64,000 bases of DNA, from contig NZ_JAMTCH010000008.1 in assembly GCF_024171735.1 (NCBI RefSeq), positions 1 through 64,000 of the forward strand, in the 5' to 3' direction. Of this stretch, positions 13,591-25,001 are shown piece after piece. Source of the DNA: Prauserella alba. Its GTDB lineage: Bacteria; Actinomycetota; Actinomycetes; Mycobacteriales; Pseudonocardiaceae. A program made the position numbers and the translations under genes. Numbering within the stretch: the first letter of the stretch is position 1; the number at the start of each line of letters is the position of its first letter. The notes beneath the pieces are model-generated. The model saw nothing but the letters and a program-made list of their open reading frames with translations. It did not search any database and was not told where the DNA came from.

Positions 13591-14144
13591 ACGCGACCGA
13601 GATAGCGGCCGTCACGAGTGTCGACCTTGATCTTCTCGCCCTGGTTGACGAACAGCGGGACCTGCACCTCGGCACCGGTCTCCAGGTGCGCCGGCTTGGT
13701 GCCGCCGGTCGATCGGTCGCCCTGCAGACCAGGGTCGGTCTGCTCGATGGTGAGCTCTACCGAGGCGGGCAGCTCGACGTACAACGTCTCGCCCTCGTGC
13801 TGGGCGACCTGCACCTCGCTGTTCTCCAGCAGGAACTTCGCGGCGTCGCCCACGGTCTGCGGCGGCACCGAGACCTGGTCGAAGGTCTCGCCGTCCATGA
13901 ACACGTAGTCGGTTCCGTCGTTGTACAGGTACGTCATCGTCCGGCGGTCGACGTTCGCCGTCTCGACCTTCGTGCCCGCGTTGAACGTCTTGTCCACGAC
14001 CTTGCCGGAGAGCACGTTCTTGAGCGTGGTGCGCACGAACGCACCGCCCTTACCCGGTTTGACGTGCTGGAAGTTCACGACGGACCAGAGCTGGCCGTCC
14101 AGGTTGAGGACGAGGCCGTTCTTCAGGTCGTTGGTGGTGGCCAC
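13587..14144 (-). CDS. efp: Translation elongation factor P
   Basis: 185 aa, full length. EF-P rescues ribosomes stalled at polyproline. Three domains are present: the KOW-like N-domain, OB domain II starting near FETVDRR-like [14 protein letters not shown], and domain III ending [20 protein letters not shown]. The tip lysine is K32 in [10 protein letters not shown]; this loop decides whether the protein is modified. There is no epmA/epmB or rhamnosyltransferase gene in the window. The start is ATG at 14144, just downstream of pepQ. Confidence 0.97.
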   Translation of the reverse strand: MATTNDLKNGLVLNLDGQLWSVVNFQHVKPGKGGAFVRTTLKNVLSGKVVDKTFNAGTKVETANVDRRTMTYLYNDGTDYVFMDGETFDQVSVPPQTVGDAAKFLLENSEVQVAQHEGETLYVELPASVELTIEQTDPGLQGDRSTGGTKPAHLETGAEVQVPLFVNQGEKIKVDTRDGRYLGRV

Positions 14145-14183
14145 TGCTGTGAGTTCTCCTGATATCGGGGTCGGGCCGCGTAC

Positions 14184-15305
14184 TTAGACGACCACGAGTT
14201 CCTTCGTGCTGAGGGTGAGGAGCTCGGGAGCTGACTCCCGCACGACGAGCGTGTCCTCGATGCGGACTCCACCACGGCCGGCGACATACACGCCGGGCTC
14301 GACGGTGACCGCCATACCGGCCACCAGTGTACCGTCGCCGGTCTTGGCCAAGCTCGGAGCCTCGTGAACCTCCAGGCCGACGCCGTGCCCCAGGCCGTGC
14401 AGGAACTCCTCGGCGCGTCCCGCCCCCGCGATGACGTCCCGCGAAGCCGCATCCACCGCCGCGGTGCCTGCCCCGGGAACGGCTGCCTCGACACCCGACA
14501 GCTGCGCCGCCCGCACCAGGTCGTAGATCTCCCGCTGCCACCCGGCGGGACCGCCCAGCACGACGGTGCGCGTCATGTCCGAGTGGTACCCGTCGACGGT
14601 GGCGCCGAAGTCCATTTTCACCAGATCACCGGAGGCGAGAACGGCGCCGGTGGGCCGATGGTGCGGGATCGCCGAGTGCGCGCCCGCGGCCACGATGGAG
14701 GGGAACGCCGGTCCCTCCGAGCCGTGCTCCAGCATCCGGTTCTCCAGATCGCGGGCGACCTCGCGCTCGGTGCGGCCCGGCCGCAGGCCGCCCTCGGCCA
14801 GCAGCCCGGCGAGAGCCTGGTCGGCGGCCGCGCAGGCCCGGCGCAGGGCGTCGATCTCGAGTTCGTCCTTGACCAGGCGCAGCCGCTCCACCAGGCCAGG
14901 ACTGCGGCGCAGCTCGACATCGCCCGCCGCCTCGTCGAGTCCCGCGTGCTCCTCGACGCTCACGTACTGGCTCTCGTATCCGGTGCGGCGGTATCGGGCG
15001 GGATCGGCGGCCGCACGCCGCGCCAGGGCGAGCGCGCTCGCCCGGTCGACGACCGTCGTCAGGTCCGGTACCTCGGAAGCCGCCTGGGTGGTGTAGCGGC
15101 CGTCGGTGCAGAACACCGTGTCCGCATCGCCGGCCGCGTGCAGCAGCAACGCGGCGTTCGAGCCGGTGAACCCGGTCAGGTAGCGGATGTTGCGCAGCTC
15201 GGTGACCAACAGCGCGTCGAGGTCGGCGGCCTGCAGCAACTCGGAGAGCGCGCCGCGGCGGCGCCGGTGCGCGTCGGCGTGGGTGTACGAGGACGAGTCA
15301 GACAC
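14184..15305 (-). CDS. pepQ: M24 family Xaa-Pro aminopeptidase/dipeptidase
   Basis: 373 aa. This is a cytoplasmic metallopeptidase that cleaves Xaa-Pro bonds. The N-terminal creatinase-like domain (about 15-135) has LRNIRYLTGFTGSNA; the C-terminal pita-bread domain has the metal ligands in VKMDFGATVDGYHSDMTRT, GHGVGLEVHEAP and VTVEPGVYV. The GTG at 15305 is preferred; the frame extends further upstream without homology. It is first of pepQ-efp-nusB, a standard actinobacterial order, and diverges from the B-4DMT gene 59 bp away. Confidence 0.93.
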   Translation of the reverse strand: MSDSSSYTHADAHRRRRGALSELLQAADLDALLVTELRNIRYLTGFTGSNAALLLHAAGDADTVFCTDGRYTTQAASEVPDLTTVVDRASALALARRAAADPARYRRTGYESQYVSVEEHAGLDEAAGDVELRRSPGLVERLRLVKDELEIDALRRACAAADQALAGLLAEGGLRPGRTEREVARDLENRMLEHGSEGPAFPSIVAAGAHSAIPHHRPTGAVLASGDLVKMDFGATVDGYHSDMTRTVVLGGPAGWQREIYDLVRAAQLSGVEAAVPGAGTAAVDAASRDVIAGAGRAEEFLHGLGHGVGLEVHEAPSLAKTGDGTLVAGMAVTVEPGVYVAGRGGVRIEDTLVVRESAPELLTLSTKELVVV

Positions 15306-15364
15306 GACGGACAGCTTAAGCCCGGATCGGGTGACGACGCGGCGGTGGCCGTTACAGTGGGCCG

Positions 15365-16159
15365 ATGCCGCACTGGGTCCTCCGCGCACTCGGCATGTCG
15401 GTGCTGCATGCCGCCGCCACGGTCGCGCTCGCCAAGATCGCCGTGTTCCAGCCGGGCGAGACCACGCTCGCCCGCGCGGCCGCGATCGCCCTGCTCGTCG
15501 GCGCGGCCGCGCTGTGGGGTGCGCTCGACGGCTGGTCCCGCCGCCCCGACGGCGGCCGCACCTGGTTCATCGCCGGGCTGGTCGCCGGTCCGGCCGCGGG
15601 AGTGCTCAGCGTCATCGGCAAGGCAGTGCTGGTCGACCGCACGGGCGTCAGCGAACTCGGAGCGGCACTGACGAGCGGCGCCGCGTTCACCGCGCTGCTG
15701 GTGCTGGCCCCCGCCGCGCTCGGACTGTTCGTCGGCTCCCGCCTCCCCCGCCCCGGGGCCGACCTGGACGCCGATCCCGACGAGGAGGGCAGCCCGAACA
15801 AGTCCTCCGGGCTGCGCACGCGCACCGGCCGGGACGACACCGCACGGGACGACACCGCTCCCGGAACAGGCCGGGGGCGCGGGAGGCGCTCCCGACGGCG
15901 TGCCTCCGCCTCCCCGGCCTCGACGGGCACCGCTGCCGGCTCCGCGGCCGCGACCGGCTCCGCGGCACCGGCGGGCTCCGTGGCACCAACGCCCGCGGGC
16001 CGCGACGAGCGGAACGAGACCGTGCTGCTCGCCAAACCGCGGCCGGACCGCCGCCCGCGCCCCACACCGCGCCTGCGGGCCCGTCGCGGCGACCGGGACT
16101 CCACAGGCGACGACCGCGACACCGGCAACGGCGACACCGGCGACGACACCGGCGACTGA
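15365..16159 (+). CDS. B-4DMT family transporter
   Basis: 264 aa. The first half (about 1-130) has four membrane helices (for example AAAIALLVGAAALWGALDGW, TWFIAGLVAGPAAGVLSVIG and AFTALLVLAPAALGLFVG), matching the small actinobacterial B-4DMT family usually found next to pepQ. The second half is a hydrophilic, disordered Arg/Thr/Ala/Asp-rich tail that ends in GDTGDDTGD-like repeats. The substrate is unknown. It is divergent from pepQ. Confidence 0.85.
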   Translation: MPHWVLRALGMSVLHAAATVALAKIAVFQPGETTLARAAAIALLVGAAALWGALDGWSRRPDGGRTWFIAGLVAGPAAGVLSVIGKAVLVDRTGVSELGAALTSGAAFTALLVLAPAALGLFVGSRLPRPGADLDADPDEEGSPNKSSGLRTRTGRDDTARDDTAPGTGRGRGRRSRRRASASPASTGTAAGSAAATGSAAPAGSVAPTPAGRDERNETVLLAKPRPDRRPRPTPRLRARRGDRDSTGDDRDTGNGDTGDDTGD

Positions 16160-16224
16160 GTCCCGGCACGCAGAGTCCCGGCAGGCCGTAGGCCCGCCAT
16201 GAAGCACGGCCCGGTCGGCAACCC

Positions 16225-16240
16225 GGGCTGATCACAGCCC
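16225..16240. terminator. Short convergent hairpin after the B-4DMT gene
   Basis: GGGCTG-ATCA-CAGCCC lies between two convergent genes (ends at 16159 plus and 16252 minus). It has a short 6-bp stem and no T-run, so the call is weak. Confidence 0.35.
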
Positions 16241-16251
16241 CGATCGGCCGC

Positions 16252-17814
16252 TCAGGAACCGAGAGCCGGTCCGAGGGTGTGTGTGCGCCACTGCTCGGTG
16301 CTGATCGATTCCGGTTCGGAACCGTTCGCCGCGAACGCGTTCTCCGCGGACGCCCCGGTCACCGGCCAGATCGTGTCGCCGAGCAGGAAACCCCGCCCCT
16401 CGGGGGATTCGACGACACGCGCCTCCGCGGGCAGGCGTGCGGCGACCTCCGCCTCGTCGAGGATCGGCAGTCGTTCGTCCAGCACGCGCGCCGACAGCGC
16501 CTCGGCCACCGAACGCCGCTCCACCCGCAGCATCCGGCCGCCGACGATCACGTCCATCGTGCGTTCCGGGGAGGGCACCGCGAACCCGTCGAGCGCCGCC
16601 AGCGCACCATCGACGGTGCGGCAGCCGTCGAACCCGTGGGCGTCTGCGCCGAAATGCCGCAGGCCCGTCGGCGCTCCCGCCCTGCCGGTACGGGTGGCCT
16701 GCACGACGTCGATCGGGACACGGCCGCACGGATCCTCCCCCGAAACCAGCGCGTGGCCCTGCGGCGAGCGGAGCAGCCCTGGCCCTTCCTTCCACGGAAC
16801 CGGCAGCACCACCGGTTGATACGGCTGGGCGGAGAAATCCCGGTTCCAGAACGTGACCGTCGTCCCGCGGTCCGTCTGGTGCGCGATCCCGAAGGAGTCC
16901 ATCGCGTCGATCCACATCAGATCGGCGCTGAACGCGTCCACGAGCGACCGCTGCCGCGGGGCTGCGGTGCCGTCGACGGCGGTGAATCCGTCGGGACCGA
17001 GTGCCTCGACGTTGCCGGAGAACGTCGGCTCCTTGGCACGGAGCACGAACTGTCCCGCACCGTTCCAGCCGGCGGCCTCACCGGTCGTGTCGGTGAACAT
17101 GAGGTAGAACCAGCCCTCGACGTGCACCACCGCCGGCTGGCCCGCGCCGTAGGTGTTATCCCTGGTCGTGTCGTGCGAAGCCCGTGCGATCGGCGTTCCG
17201 GTGCGCTTCCAGCTGCGGCCGTCGGTGCTGGTGGCCAGGCCGATGGCGTTGCCGTGATCGTGGCTGCCCGCCGCGCCCGTGTAGTACAGGTAGTACATCC
17301 CGTTCACGCGGATCACCGACGGGTCGCACGTGTGCTTGCCGTCGAACGAGCCCGGCGCACCCGACAGTGCGACCTCGGGAATGCCGCCCCCCGGCGCGCG
17401 GAACGGCCCATCGAGCCCGCCGGACCGTGCGTACAGCAGATCGTCCCCCGGCGGGCGGGCCCTGCCGTACTGGCTGCACCACCACATGCGGGTCGTGTCA
17501 CCGTCACGCATCGCCGTCGGGCCGTAGTTGTAGGGCGCGTCGGCGCCGCCGTGAGCGACCACGCCGCCGCTCTGCCTCCGCCGGTCGACCTCGAGCGCGA
17601 CCTGCTCCTGCTGCACCGACGGGGTCCGGGGCGTGCGCGAGGCGCCGCTGTCACCGTCGTCGTCGCGGGTCTGCGCGTCGCTCGGCGTGCAGGCGGCGAC
17701 CAGCGCCATGCCGACCACGACGGCAGCGGCCGGCCTCGCCTGCCGGGCGTGCGACCCCGTTGCGCGCCCGTCCCGGCTCCGCCGGCTCCGAGGCCGATTC
17801 ATCGCGCCGACCAC
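16252..17814 (-). CDS. Secreted lipoprotein with GH43-like five-bladed beta-propeller
   Basis: 520 aa. The basic N-terminus is followed by a hydrophobic helix ending in the lipobox LVAAC (Cys at about 42), so it should be lipid-anchored outside the membrane. A linker of D/G/S/R residues (about 45-70) leads into a beta-propeller with NYGPTAMRDGDTTRMWW, CDPSVIRVNGMYYLYYTGA and GNAIGLATSTDGRSW, the pattern of GH32/43/68-type glycosidases acting on arabinan, xylan or fructan. The catalytic triad cannot be assigned with certainty, so the substrate is open. The C-terminal 150 residues are unfamiliar. It is a single gene between convergent and same-strand neighbours. Confidence 0.75.
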   Translation of the reverse strand: MVGAMNRPRSRRSRDGRATGSHARQARPAAAVVVGMALVAACTPSDAQTRDDDGDSGASRTPRTPSVQQEQVALEVDRRRQSGGVVAHGGADAPYNYGPTAMRDGDTTRMWWCSQYGRARPPGDDLLYARSGGLDGPFRAPGGGIPEVALSGAPGSFDGKHTCDPSVIRVNGMYYLYYTGAAGSHDHGNAIGLATSTDGRSWKRTGTPIARASHDTTRDNTYGAGQPAVVHVEGWFYLMFTDTTGEAAGWNGAGQFVLRAKEPTFSGNVEALGPDGFTAVDGTAAPRQRSLVDAFSADLMWIDAMDSFGIAHQTDRGTTVTFWNRDFSAQPYQPVVLPVPWKEGPGLLRSPQGHALVSGEDPCGRVPIDVVQATRTGRAGAPTGLRHFGADAHGFDGCRTVDGALAALDGFAVPSPERTMDVIVGGRMLRVERRSVAEALSARVLDERLPILDEAEVAARLPAEARVVESPEGRGFLLGDTIWPVTGASAENAFAANGSEPESISTEQWRTHTLGPALGS

Positions 17815-17961
17815 ATCCGTCCCTCCCCGTACGTTCTCCCCCGAACGTCACACGCCACACGGCGCCGCGCCGCATGCCCGCCGAACGCCATCCAGGTGGA
17901 CGCTCAGTGTACGACCCCCGTCACCCGGTAGTGGGCTGCCGTGCCGGTCATCCTACGAGGA

Positions 17962-20081
<2,120 letters not shown>

Positions 20082-20085
<4 letters not shown>

Positions 20086-21287
20086 TCCGCGCCGCCGCGC
20101 CGCCACCACTCGTCGAGCGAGGCGAGATACCCGTCGGCGTTGCGCCGGGACTCCGCGAGCGAGTCTCCGCCGAACTTCTCCAGCGCGGCGTCGGCCACCA
20201 CGAGCGCGACCACCGATTCCAGCACCACTCCGGCGCGCGGCACGGCACACACGTCCGAGCGCTGGTGGATGGCGACCGCGGCCTCGCCCGTCTCGACGTC
20301 CACTGTGGACAGCGCCTTGGGTACGGTCGAGATCGGCTTCATGGCGACACGGACCCGCAGCGGCTCGCCGTTGGTGATGCCGCCTTCGAGGCCGCCCGCG
20401 CGGTTGGAGCGCCGCGTCACACCGGCCGGTCCGGCTCCGCGGTCGATCTCGTCATGGGCCTGGCTGCCCCACCGGTGCGCGGTGGTGAAGCCGTCTCCGA
20501 CCTCGACACCCTTCATCGCCTGCACGCCCATGAGAGCGCCGGCGAGCTTGGCGTCGAGCCTGCGGTCCCAGTGCACGTGCGAACCGAGTCCCGGCGGCAG
20601 GCCGTACACGATGACCTCGATGACGCCTCCGACGGTGTCACCCGCCTTCCGCACCGCATCGACCTCGGCGACCATCGCCTCGGTCGCCTCCTCGCCGAAC
20701 GCCCGCACCGGGCTCTCGTCGATCGCGGCGAGGTCACCGGGCTGCGGCAACGGCCCTTCCGGCGCCTCCGCACCACCGATGGACACGACGTGGCTGACGA
20801 CCTCGGCCCCGAGCAGCTGGCGCAGGAACGCCCGCGCGACGGTGCCCAGCGCCGTCCTCGATGCCGTCTCCCGTGCACTCGCGCGTTCGAGCACCGGCCG
20901 TGCCTCGGGGAAGCCGTACTTCTGCATCCCGGGCAGGTCGGCGTGGCCGGGCCGCGGCCGGGTCAGCGCCTCGTTCCGCGCCAGCCCTTCGACCGAGGCC
21001 GGGTCGACGGGATCGGGCGCCATGACCTTCTCCCACTTCGGCCACTCCGAATTGTCGATCTGCACGGCGATCGGGCCACCCTGGGTCGTGCCGTGGCGAA
21101 CGCCGCCGACGAAGTCGACCTGGTCGGTCTCGAAACCCATCCGCGGGCTGCGGCCGAAGCCGAGCCTCCTCCGGGCGAGCTGCTCGCCGATGTCGGACGT
21201 CGTCACCTCGACGCCGGCCACCATGCCCTCGAGGATCGCGGCCAGGGCCGGGCCGTGGGACTCACCTGCGGTTATCCAGCGCAACAC
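20082..21287 (-). CDS. aroC: Chorismate synthase
   Basis: 401 aa. It is FMN-dependent and converts EPSP to chorismate. The N-terminal [44 protein letters not shown] and the C-terminal [13 protein letters not shown] signatures are present. The GTG at 21287 is chosen because family members begin M-L-R-W; AGGA lies 9 nt upstream. It is separated from the prepilin peptidase gene by 38 bp on the same strand. Confidence 0.95.
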
Positions 21288-21325
21288 GTCGTCGATCCTG
21301 TCACGTCGCGGCTGCGTGACCGCAG

Positions 21326-22105
21326 CTACCCGGGAGCAGGCGTGATCGCGCCCATGCCGGAGCCGGTGACCACGGATGCCGCCGGCTCCGCCCCGCCGTC
21401 CAGCGCGGTGCCGGGGAAGGCCACGACCAGGCACGCGCCGAGCACCATGCCCGGCCCGTGCGGCACGGCACCGCCCGTCGGCCCGCGGCACCTCCGCCGC
21501 CTAGCCCCCCGCCGACTCGCCTCCCATCGCCGCCTAGCCCACCGCGTCGCGCAGGCACCCGCGAGCGTGACGACCGACGCCACAACGGCCGTGACAACGA
21601 GCGCGGACCAGCCGACCGCGCCGGCCCCGCCGCCGAGACCGGCGGCCAGCTTGACATCGCCCGCGCCCATCGAACGCGGCGACACCGCCCGCACCAGCGC
21701 ATGCACCGCAGCGAACCCGATCGCTCCCGCGACGGCCCGCACCACGAGCCCGGTGCCCACCTCCACCGCACCCGCCGCGACGGTGTCCAAAGCGAGAGCG
21801 CTCGCCGCGACGGCCGCACCGACCAGCAGGGCGAGTGCCGCCGTGAGGACGTCCGGCAATCTGCGGTACCGCAGGTCCGCCGCGACCAGCGGTGCCGCCA
21901 CCGCGAACACGGCCAGCGGCACGGGCAGCCACCAGCCGGGCAGGCCGCCCGCCGACCAGCGCCGGCCGAGCCAGGCCCAGGCGAGCGCGGTCACCACGGC
22001 GCAGCACCCGGCAGGCACGACGGCGGGACGCCGCGCACGAGCCGCCACGCGGCATCCCGCCCACGCGACCGCCGCGCCTGCGGCAGCCGCCACGATCGTG
22101 ATCAT
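21326..22105 (-). CDS. A24 family prepilin peptidase
   Basis: 259 aa. It is a polytopic aspartyl protease that processes type IV pilin-like (Flp/Tad) signal peptides. It shows about seven hydrophobic helices and the two Asp motifs: [13 protein letters not shown] and [13 protein letters not shown]. It lacks the N-terminal zinc/methylase cysteines of full PilD and so resembles the short actinobacterial/TadV-like form. An Arg-rich loop ([17 protein letters not shown]) follows helix six. ATG at 22105 is one of several possible starts. No pilin genes are in the window. Confidence 0.82.
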   Translation of the reverse strand: MITIVAAAAGAAVAWAGCRVAARARRPAVVPAGCCAVVTALAWAWLGRRWSAGGLPGWWLPVPLAVFAVAAPLVAADLRYRRLPDVLTAALALLVGAAVAASALALDTVAAGAVEVGTGLVVRAVAGAIGFAAVHALVRAVSPRSMGAGDVKLAAGLGGGAGAVGWSALVVTAVVASVVTLAGACATRWARRRWEASRRGARRRRCRGPTGGAVPHGPGMVLGACLVVAFPGTALDGGAEPAASVVTGSGMGAITPAPG

Positions 22106-22260
22106 CCATTCCCGGAACACGCACGCCAGCCTGCGCCGGATCCGTGCCGGGACCAAGCCGTCGTGTCACGAGCGGTGCCTCGCCTGTCACGCCGGCAGCA
22201 GATCCCACCCGGCCGGACCACAACCACCGTCACGAGTGGACCGTTCGCACCACCACGGGT

Positions 22261-22293
22261 GGGACCCCCACGGCGCCGCGCCGTGGGGGTCCC
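22261..22293 (-). terminator. Terminator of the EIIB-EIIA transcript
   Basis: Perfect 14-bp stem, GGGACCCCCACGGC (22261-22274) with GCCGTGGGGGTCCC (22280-22293), and a 5-nt loop. It lies about 95 bp beyond the EIIA stop on the minus strand and before the prepilin peptidase gene. The rest of 22106-22387 shows no gene. Confidence 0.75.
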
Positions 22294-22387
22294 GCCGCGG
22301 CGCACGAAACGACCCGCCGCGATCTCGTCGACGGTGGCCACCGGAACCGCGTCGACCCGCTGCGTCCCGCGCCCGCCCGGCGCCGGT

Positions 22388-22852
22388 TCAGCCGCCCCAG
22401 CTGAACAGCTCGTCGCCTGCCTCGACCGGGCTGCCGCTCGGGGCGGGCTGCAGGGACTCCTGCTGTGCATCGAGGGCGATCACGGGCACCACCGGCGCGT
22501 AACCGGCGGCCAGTACCGCGTCCGGGTCCCAGCCGACCACCGGCTGACCGGCCCGCACACGCTCGCCCTTCACCACGTGCAGCGTGAAACCCTCGCCGTG
22601 CTGCTTCACGGTGTCGATACCGAGGTGCACCAGCACGGCCGCCCCGTCGTCACCCGCGACGACGAACGCGTGCGCGTGGACGGTCGTCAGCGTGCCGTCG
22701 ATCGGCGCCACGGCATCGGCGTGGCCGCCCCGCGGCTGCACCGCGATCCCGGGACCGACCATCGCCTGGGAGAACACCGGGTCGGGCACGTCGGCGAGTG
22801 CCGTCACCGTGCCGCCGACGGGGCTCCGTACGACGCGACCCGCCCCCGTCAC
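22388..22852 (-). CDS. crr: PTS EIIA component, glucose/GlcNAc type (Crr-like)
   Basis: 154 aa. It is the phosphocarrier that takes phosphate from HPr and passes it to EIIB. The phosphorylated His lies in VLVHLGIDTVK (about 76) and the second active-site His at about 61 (VHAHAF). The RSPVGGTVTAL N-terminus and PIDGTLTTV are typical of the Crr fold. GTG at 22852 overlaps the EIIB stop (GTGA). With EIIB and the divergent EIIC it forms a complete EII complex; HPr and EI are not in the window. Confidence 0.93.
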   Translation of the reverse strand: MTGAGRVVRSPVGGTVTALADVPDPVFSQAMVGPGIAVQPRGGHADAVAPIDGTLTTVHAHAFVVAGDDGAAVLVHLGIDTVKQHGEGFTLHVVKGERVRAGQPVVGWDPDAVLAAGYAPVVPVIALDAQQESLQPAPSGSPVEAGDELFSWGG

Positions 22853-23085
22853 AGCAGGTCCTGGATGTCCTCGGCGATCGTGTCGGCCTCCGGGCCGACC
22901 ACGACCTGCACGACGGAACCGGCCTTCATCACGCCGTGCGCGCCCGCCTGTTTCAGCGCCGCCTCGTCGACGACGGATCCGTCCTCGAGCTCGCACCGCA
23001 GCCGCGTGATGCAGCCTTCGATCTCGACGACGTTGTCCGCGCCGCCCAGAGCCGCGAGGATCCGCCCCGCCCTCTCGTCCGCCAT
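22849..23085 (-). CDS. PTS EIIB component, GlcNAc/glucose family
   Basis: 78 aa, a free-standing EIIB domain. The phosphorylated Cys is C25 in IEGCITRLRCEL. AALGGADNVVEIE before it and AHGVMKAGSVVQVVVG after it match the glucose/N-acetylglucosamine PTS family. It is divergent from the EIIC gene with a dre site in between, and coupled to EIIA. By synteny it is the counterpart of Streptomyces PtsB. Confidence 0.93.
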   Translation of the reverse strand: MADERAGRILAALGGADNVVEIEGCITRLRCELEDGSVVDEAALKQAGAHGVMKAGSVVQVVVGPEADTIAEDIQDLL

Positions 23086-23289
23086 CGCGGCCTCCCGAAT
23101 CGCTCCTGCTGCGCCCGTCCTGGCGCAGCCTCGTGATGTGTCGGCGTCCCGGCTGTTCCACCGGGTCGCCCCGGTGCTCGTCTTCCCCGGTGCTTGCCTG
23201 TCTCCGTGTTCGTCCTTCTCGGTGTTCTCGCGCTGTCGTCCCCGCCGTTCGCGCCGGTCCCGGCACCGCTCCACACGAACAGTAGCGGG

Positions 23290-23319
23290 TTGACACCCGG
23301 TCGAGCGACGGAGCATTCT
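23290..23319 (+). promoter_or_regulatory. Candidate promoter for the PTS EIIC gene
   Basis: A perfect -35 TTGACA (23290-23295) is followed after 18 bp by CATTCT (23314-23319), a weaker -10. A start near 23326 would put the dre operator at about +8 to +23, a position suited to repression. Confidence 0.5.
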
Positions 23320-23332
23320 CCCTCCCCGACCT

Positions 23333-23348
23333 AGTGGTCTAGACCGGA
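23333..23348. promoter_or_regulatory. DasR-responsive element (dre)
   Basis: AGTGGTCTAGACCGGA matches the Streptomyces DasR site A(G/C)TGGTCTAGACCA(G/C)T at 13 of 16 bases, with the central TGGTCTAGACC intact. DasR is a GntR-family repressor released by glucosamine-6-phosphate. Its place between the divergent EIIB-EIIA and EIIC genes points to control of GlcNAc uptake. The dasR gene itself is not in the window. Confidence 0.8.
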
Positions 23349-23496
23349 ATCTATCACCGCGACCGCCTCCGGCGCGGCTTCGGCGAATCGCCCGCGGCCA
23401 CGGCCCGATTCCCGCTAGCCTGTCCGGTTGCACCCCGCGGACCACGTACACCCGACGATCCGACCCCTCGACCACGTACCCACCGGAAGGACGCTC

Positions 23497-24867
23497 ATGA
23501 GCGATCGAGCGCAGGGCAACCGCAGAAGCCTCGCCGGCCTGCAGCGGTTCGGGCGCAGCCTCATGCTGCCCATCGCCACACTGCCCGCGGCCGGCCTGCT
23601 GAACCGTCTCGGTCAGTCCGACATGCTCGGCCGCTGGGACGCCACGTCCGGCATCGCCGACGTGTTCGTCGCCGCCGGTGGCGGGCTGTTCGACTGGCTG
23701 CCGCTGCTGTTCGCGGTCGGCATCGCCGTCGGTTTCGCGCGCAAGGGTGACGGCTCCACCGGTGTGGCCGCGGCCGTCGGCTTCGTGGTGTTCAGCAAGG
23801 TCGTCCAGGTGTTCGCCCCGATCGAGGAGATCGAGGGCTACTACGAGCAGACGTCCGAAGGCATGGTCGAGCACACCGAATGGCTCCTCCAGCCGATCAA
23901 ATGGCCCTACAGCGTGCTCTCGGGCATCGTCGTCGGCCTGGTGACGGCTGTCCTGTGGCAGCGGTTCCACCGGGTGAAACTGCCGCAGTACCTGGCGTTC
24001 TTCGGCGGCCGCCGATTCGTGCCGATCGTCAACTCGTTCGCGCTGCTGCTGCTCGGCGTGGTCTTCGGCCTGGCGTTCCCGGTCATCGACGCGGGCATCC
24101 AGGCCGCGGGCGAGGCCGCGACGAGCGACGCCGTCATCGGCGGCGGCCTCTACGGCACGCTGAACCGGCTGCTCATCCCGGTCGGCCTGCACCAGCTGCT
24201 CAACGTGCCGCTGTGGTTCGTGTTCGAGGGCGGCGACATCAACAACTTCTTCGCGGGCGACCCGAACGCGGGCGCGTTCATGACGGGATTCTTCCCGATC
24301 TTCATGTTCGCCCTGCCCGCGGCGGCCTTCGCGATCTGGCAGACGGCCAAGCCGAGTCAGAAGAAGCTCGTCGGCGGCGTGATGCTCTCCTCGGCCCTGA
24401 CCGCGTTCCTCACCGGCATCACCGAGCCGATCGAGTTCGCGTTCATGTTCGTGGCGTGGCCGCTGTACCTGATCCACGCGGTGCTGACCGGCACGTCGAT
24501 GATGCTCGTCAACGCCCTCGACATCCATATGGGCTTCTCGTTCTCGGCGGGCGGGATCGACTTCCTGCTCAACATGACCGCTCCCGCGGCGAACAAGGCG
24601 TGGCTGCTGATTCCGATCGGCCTGGTGTACGCGGCGATCTACTACGTCGTCTTCCGCTGGGTGATCACCAAGTGGAACCTGCGCACACCTGGCCGTGAGG
24701 ACGACGACGCCGACCCCGGAGACAGCGCCGACAGTGCCGACGACCGCAAGGAGTCCCCGGCCAAGGCCGACGCCGGAACCGCCGCCGGCAGCGCGGCGCG
24801 GACCGGCCCGGAGTCCGCGGGCGGCGCCGCAGGATCGACGGGTGCAGGGGGTGGCACCAGCAGCTGA
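23497..24867 (+). CDS. PTS transporter EIIC component, N-acetylglucosamine/glucose type
   Basis: 456 aa. It is the membrane channel that imports and presents the sugar for phosphorylation. LMLPIATLPAAGLLNRLGQ at the N-terminus, several membrane spans, GLHQLLNVPLWFVFEGGDIN, FLTGITEPIEFAFMFVA and the DIHMGFSFSAGGIDFLLN segment are hallmarks of the glucose/GlcNAc subfamily. EIIB and EIIA domains are not fused; they are encoded divergently. The C-terminal tail of about 60 residues is Asp/Ala/Gly-rich and disordered. ATG at 23497 has GGAAGG 7 nt upstream. DasR control and the EIIB type favour GlcNAc (NagE2-like). Confidence 0.9.
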   Translation: MSDRAQGNRRSLAGLQRFGRSLMLPIATLPAAGLLNRLGQSDMLGRWDATSGIADVFVAAGGGLFDWLPLLFAVGIAVGFARKGDGSTGVAAAVGFVVFSKVVQVFAPIEEIEGYYEQTSEGMVEHTEWLLQPIKWPYSVLSGIVVGLVTAVLWQRFHRVKLPQYLAFFGGRRFVPIVNSFALLLLGVVFGLAFPVIDAGIQAAGEAATSDAVIGGGLYGTLNRLLIPVGLHQLLNVPLWFVFEGGDINNFFAGDPNAGAFMTGFFPIFMFALPAAAFAIWQTAKPSQKKLVGGVMLSSALTAFLTGITEPIEFAFMFVAWPLYLIHAVLTGTSMMLVNALDIHMGFSFSAGGIDFLLNMTAPAANKAWLLIPIGLVYAAIYYVVFRWVITKWNLRTPGREDDDADPGDSADSADDRKESPAKADAGTAAGSAARTGPESAGGAAGSTGAGGGTSS

Positions 24868-24878
24868 CACGCGCCGCG

Positions 24879-24918
24879 CCCGTGGCCGGAGAACCGGCGC
24901 CGGTTCTCCGGCCACGGG
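24879..24918 (+). terminator. Terminator after the PTS EIIC gene
   Basis: A perfect 18-bp stem (24879-24896 with 24901-24918) around the loop GCGC starts 12 bp after the EIIC stop. It has no U-tract. It separates EIIC from the serine hydrolase gene. Confidence 0.8.
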
Positions 24919-25001
24919 AGGACGGCGGGTCCACCACGGCCCCGTCCCGAGCGGCCGACCGCGCCCCGGCCCGGGACGGCCCAACGCTTAGGGTGGCTCG
25001 C

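Larger units (their letters stand above)
23086..23496. other. Divergent PTS regulatory region (411 bp)
   Basis: Non-coding. It contains the EIIB leader (minus strand), a plus-strand promoter candidate (23290-23319), the dre operator (23333-23348) and the EIIC leader with GGAAGGACGC ahead of the ATG. No other gene is visible. Confidence 0.7.
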
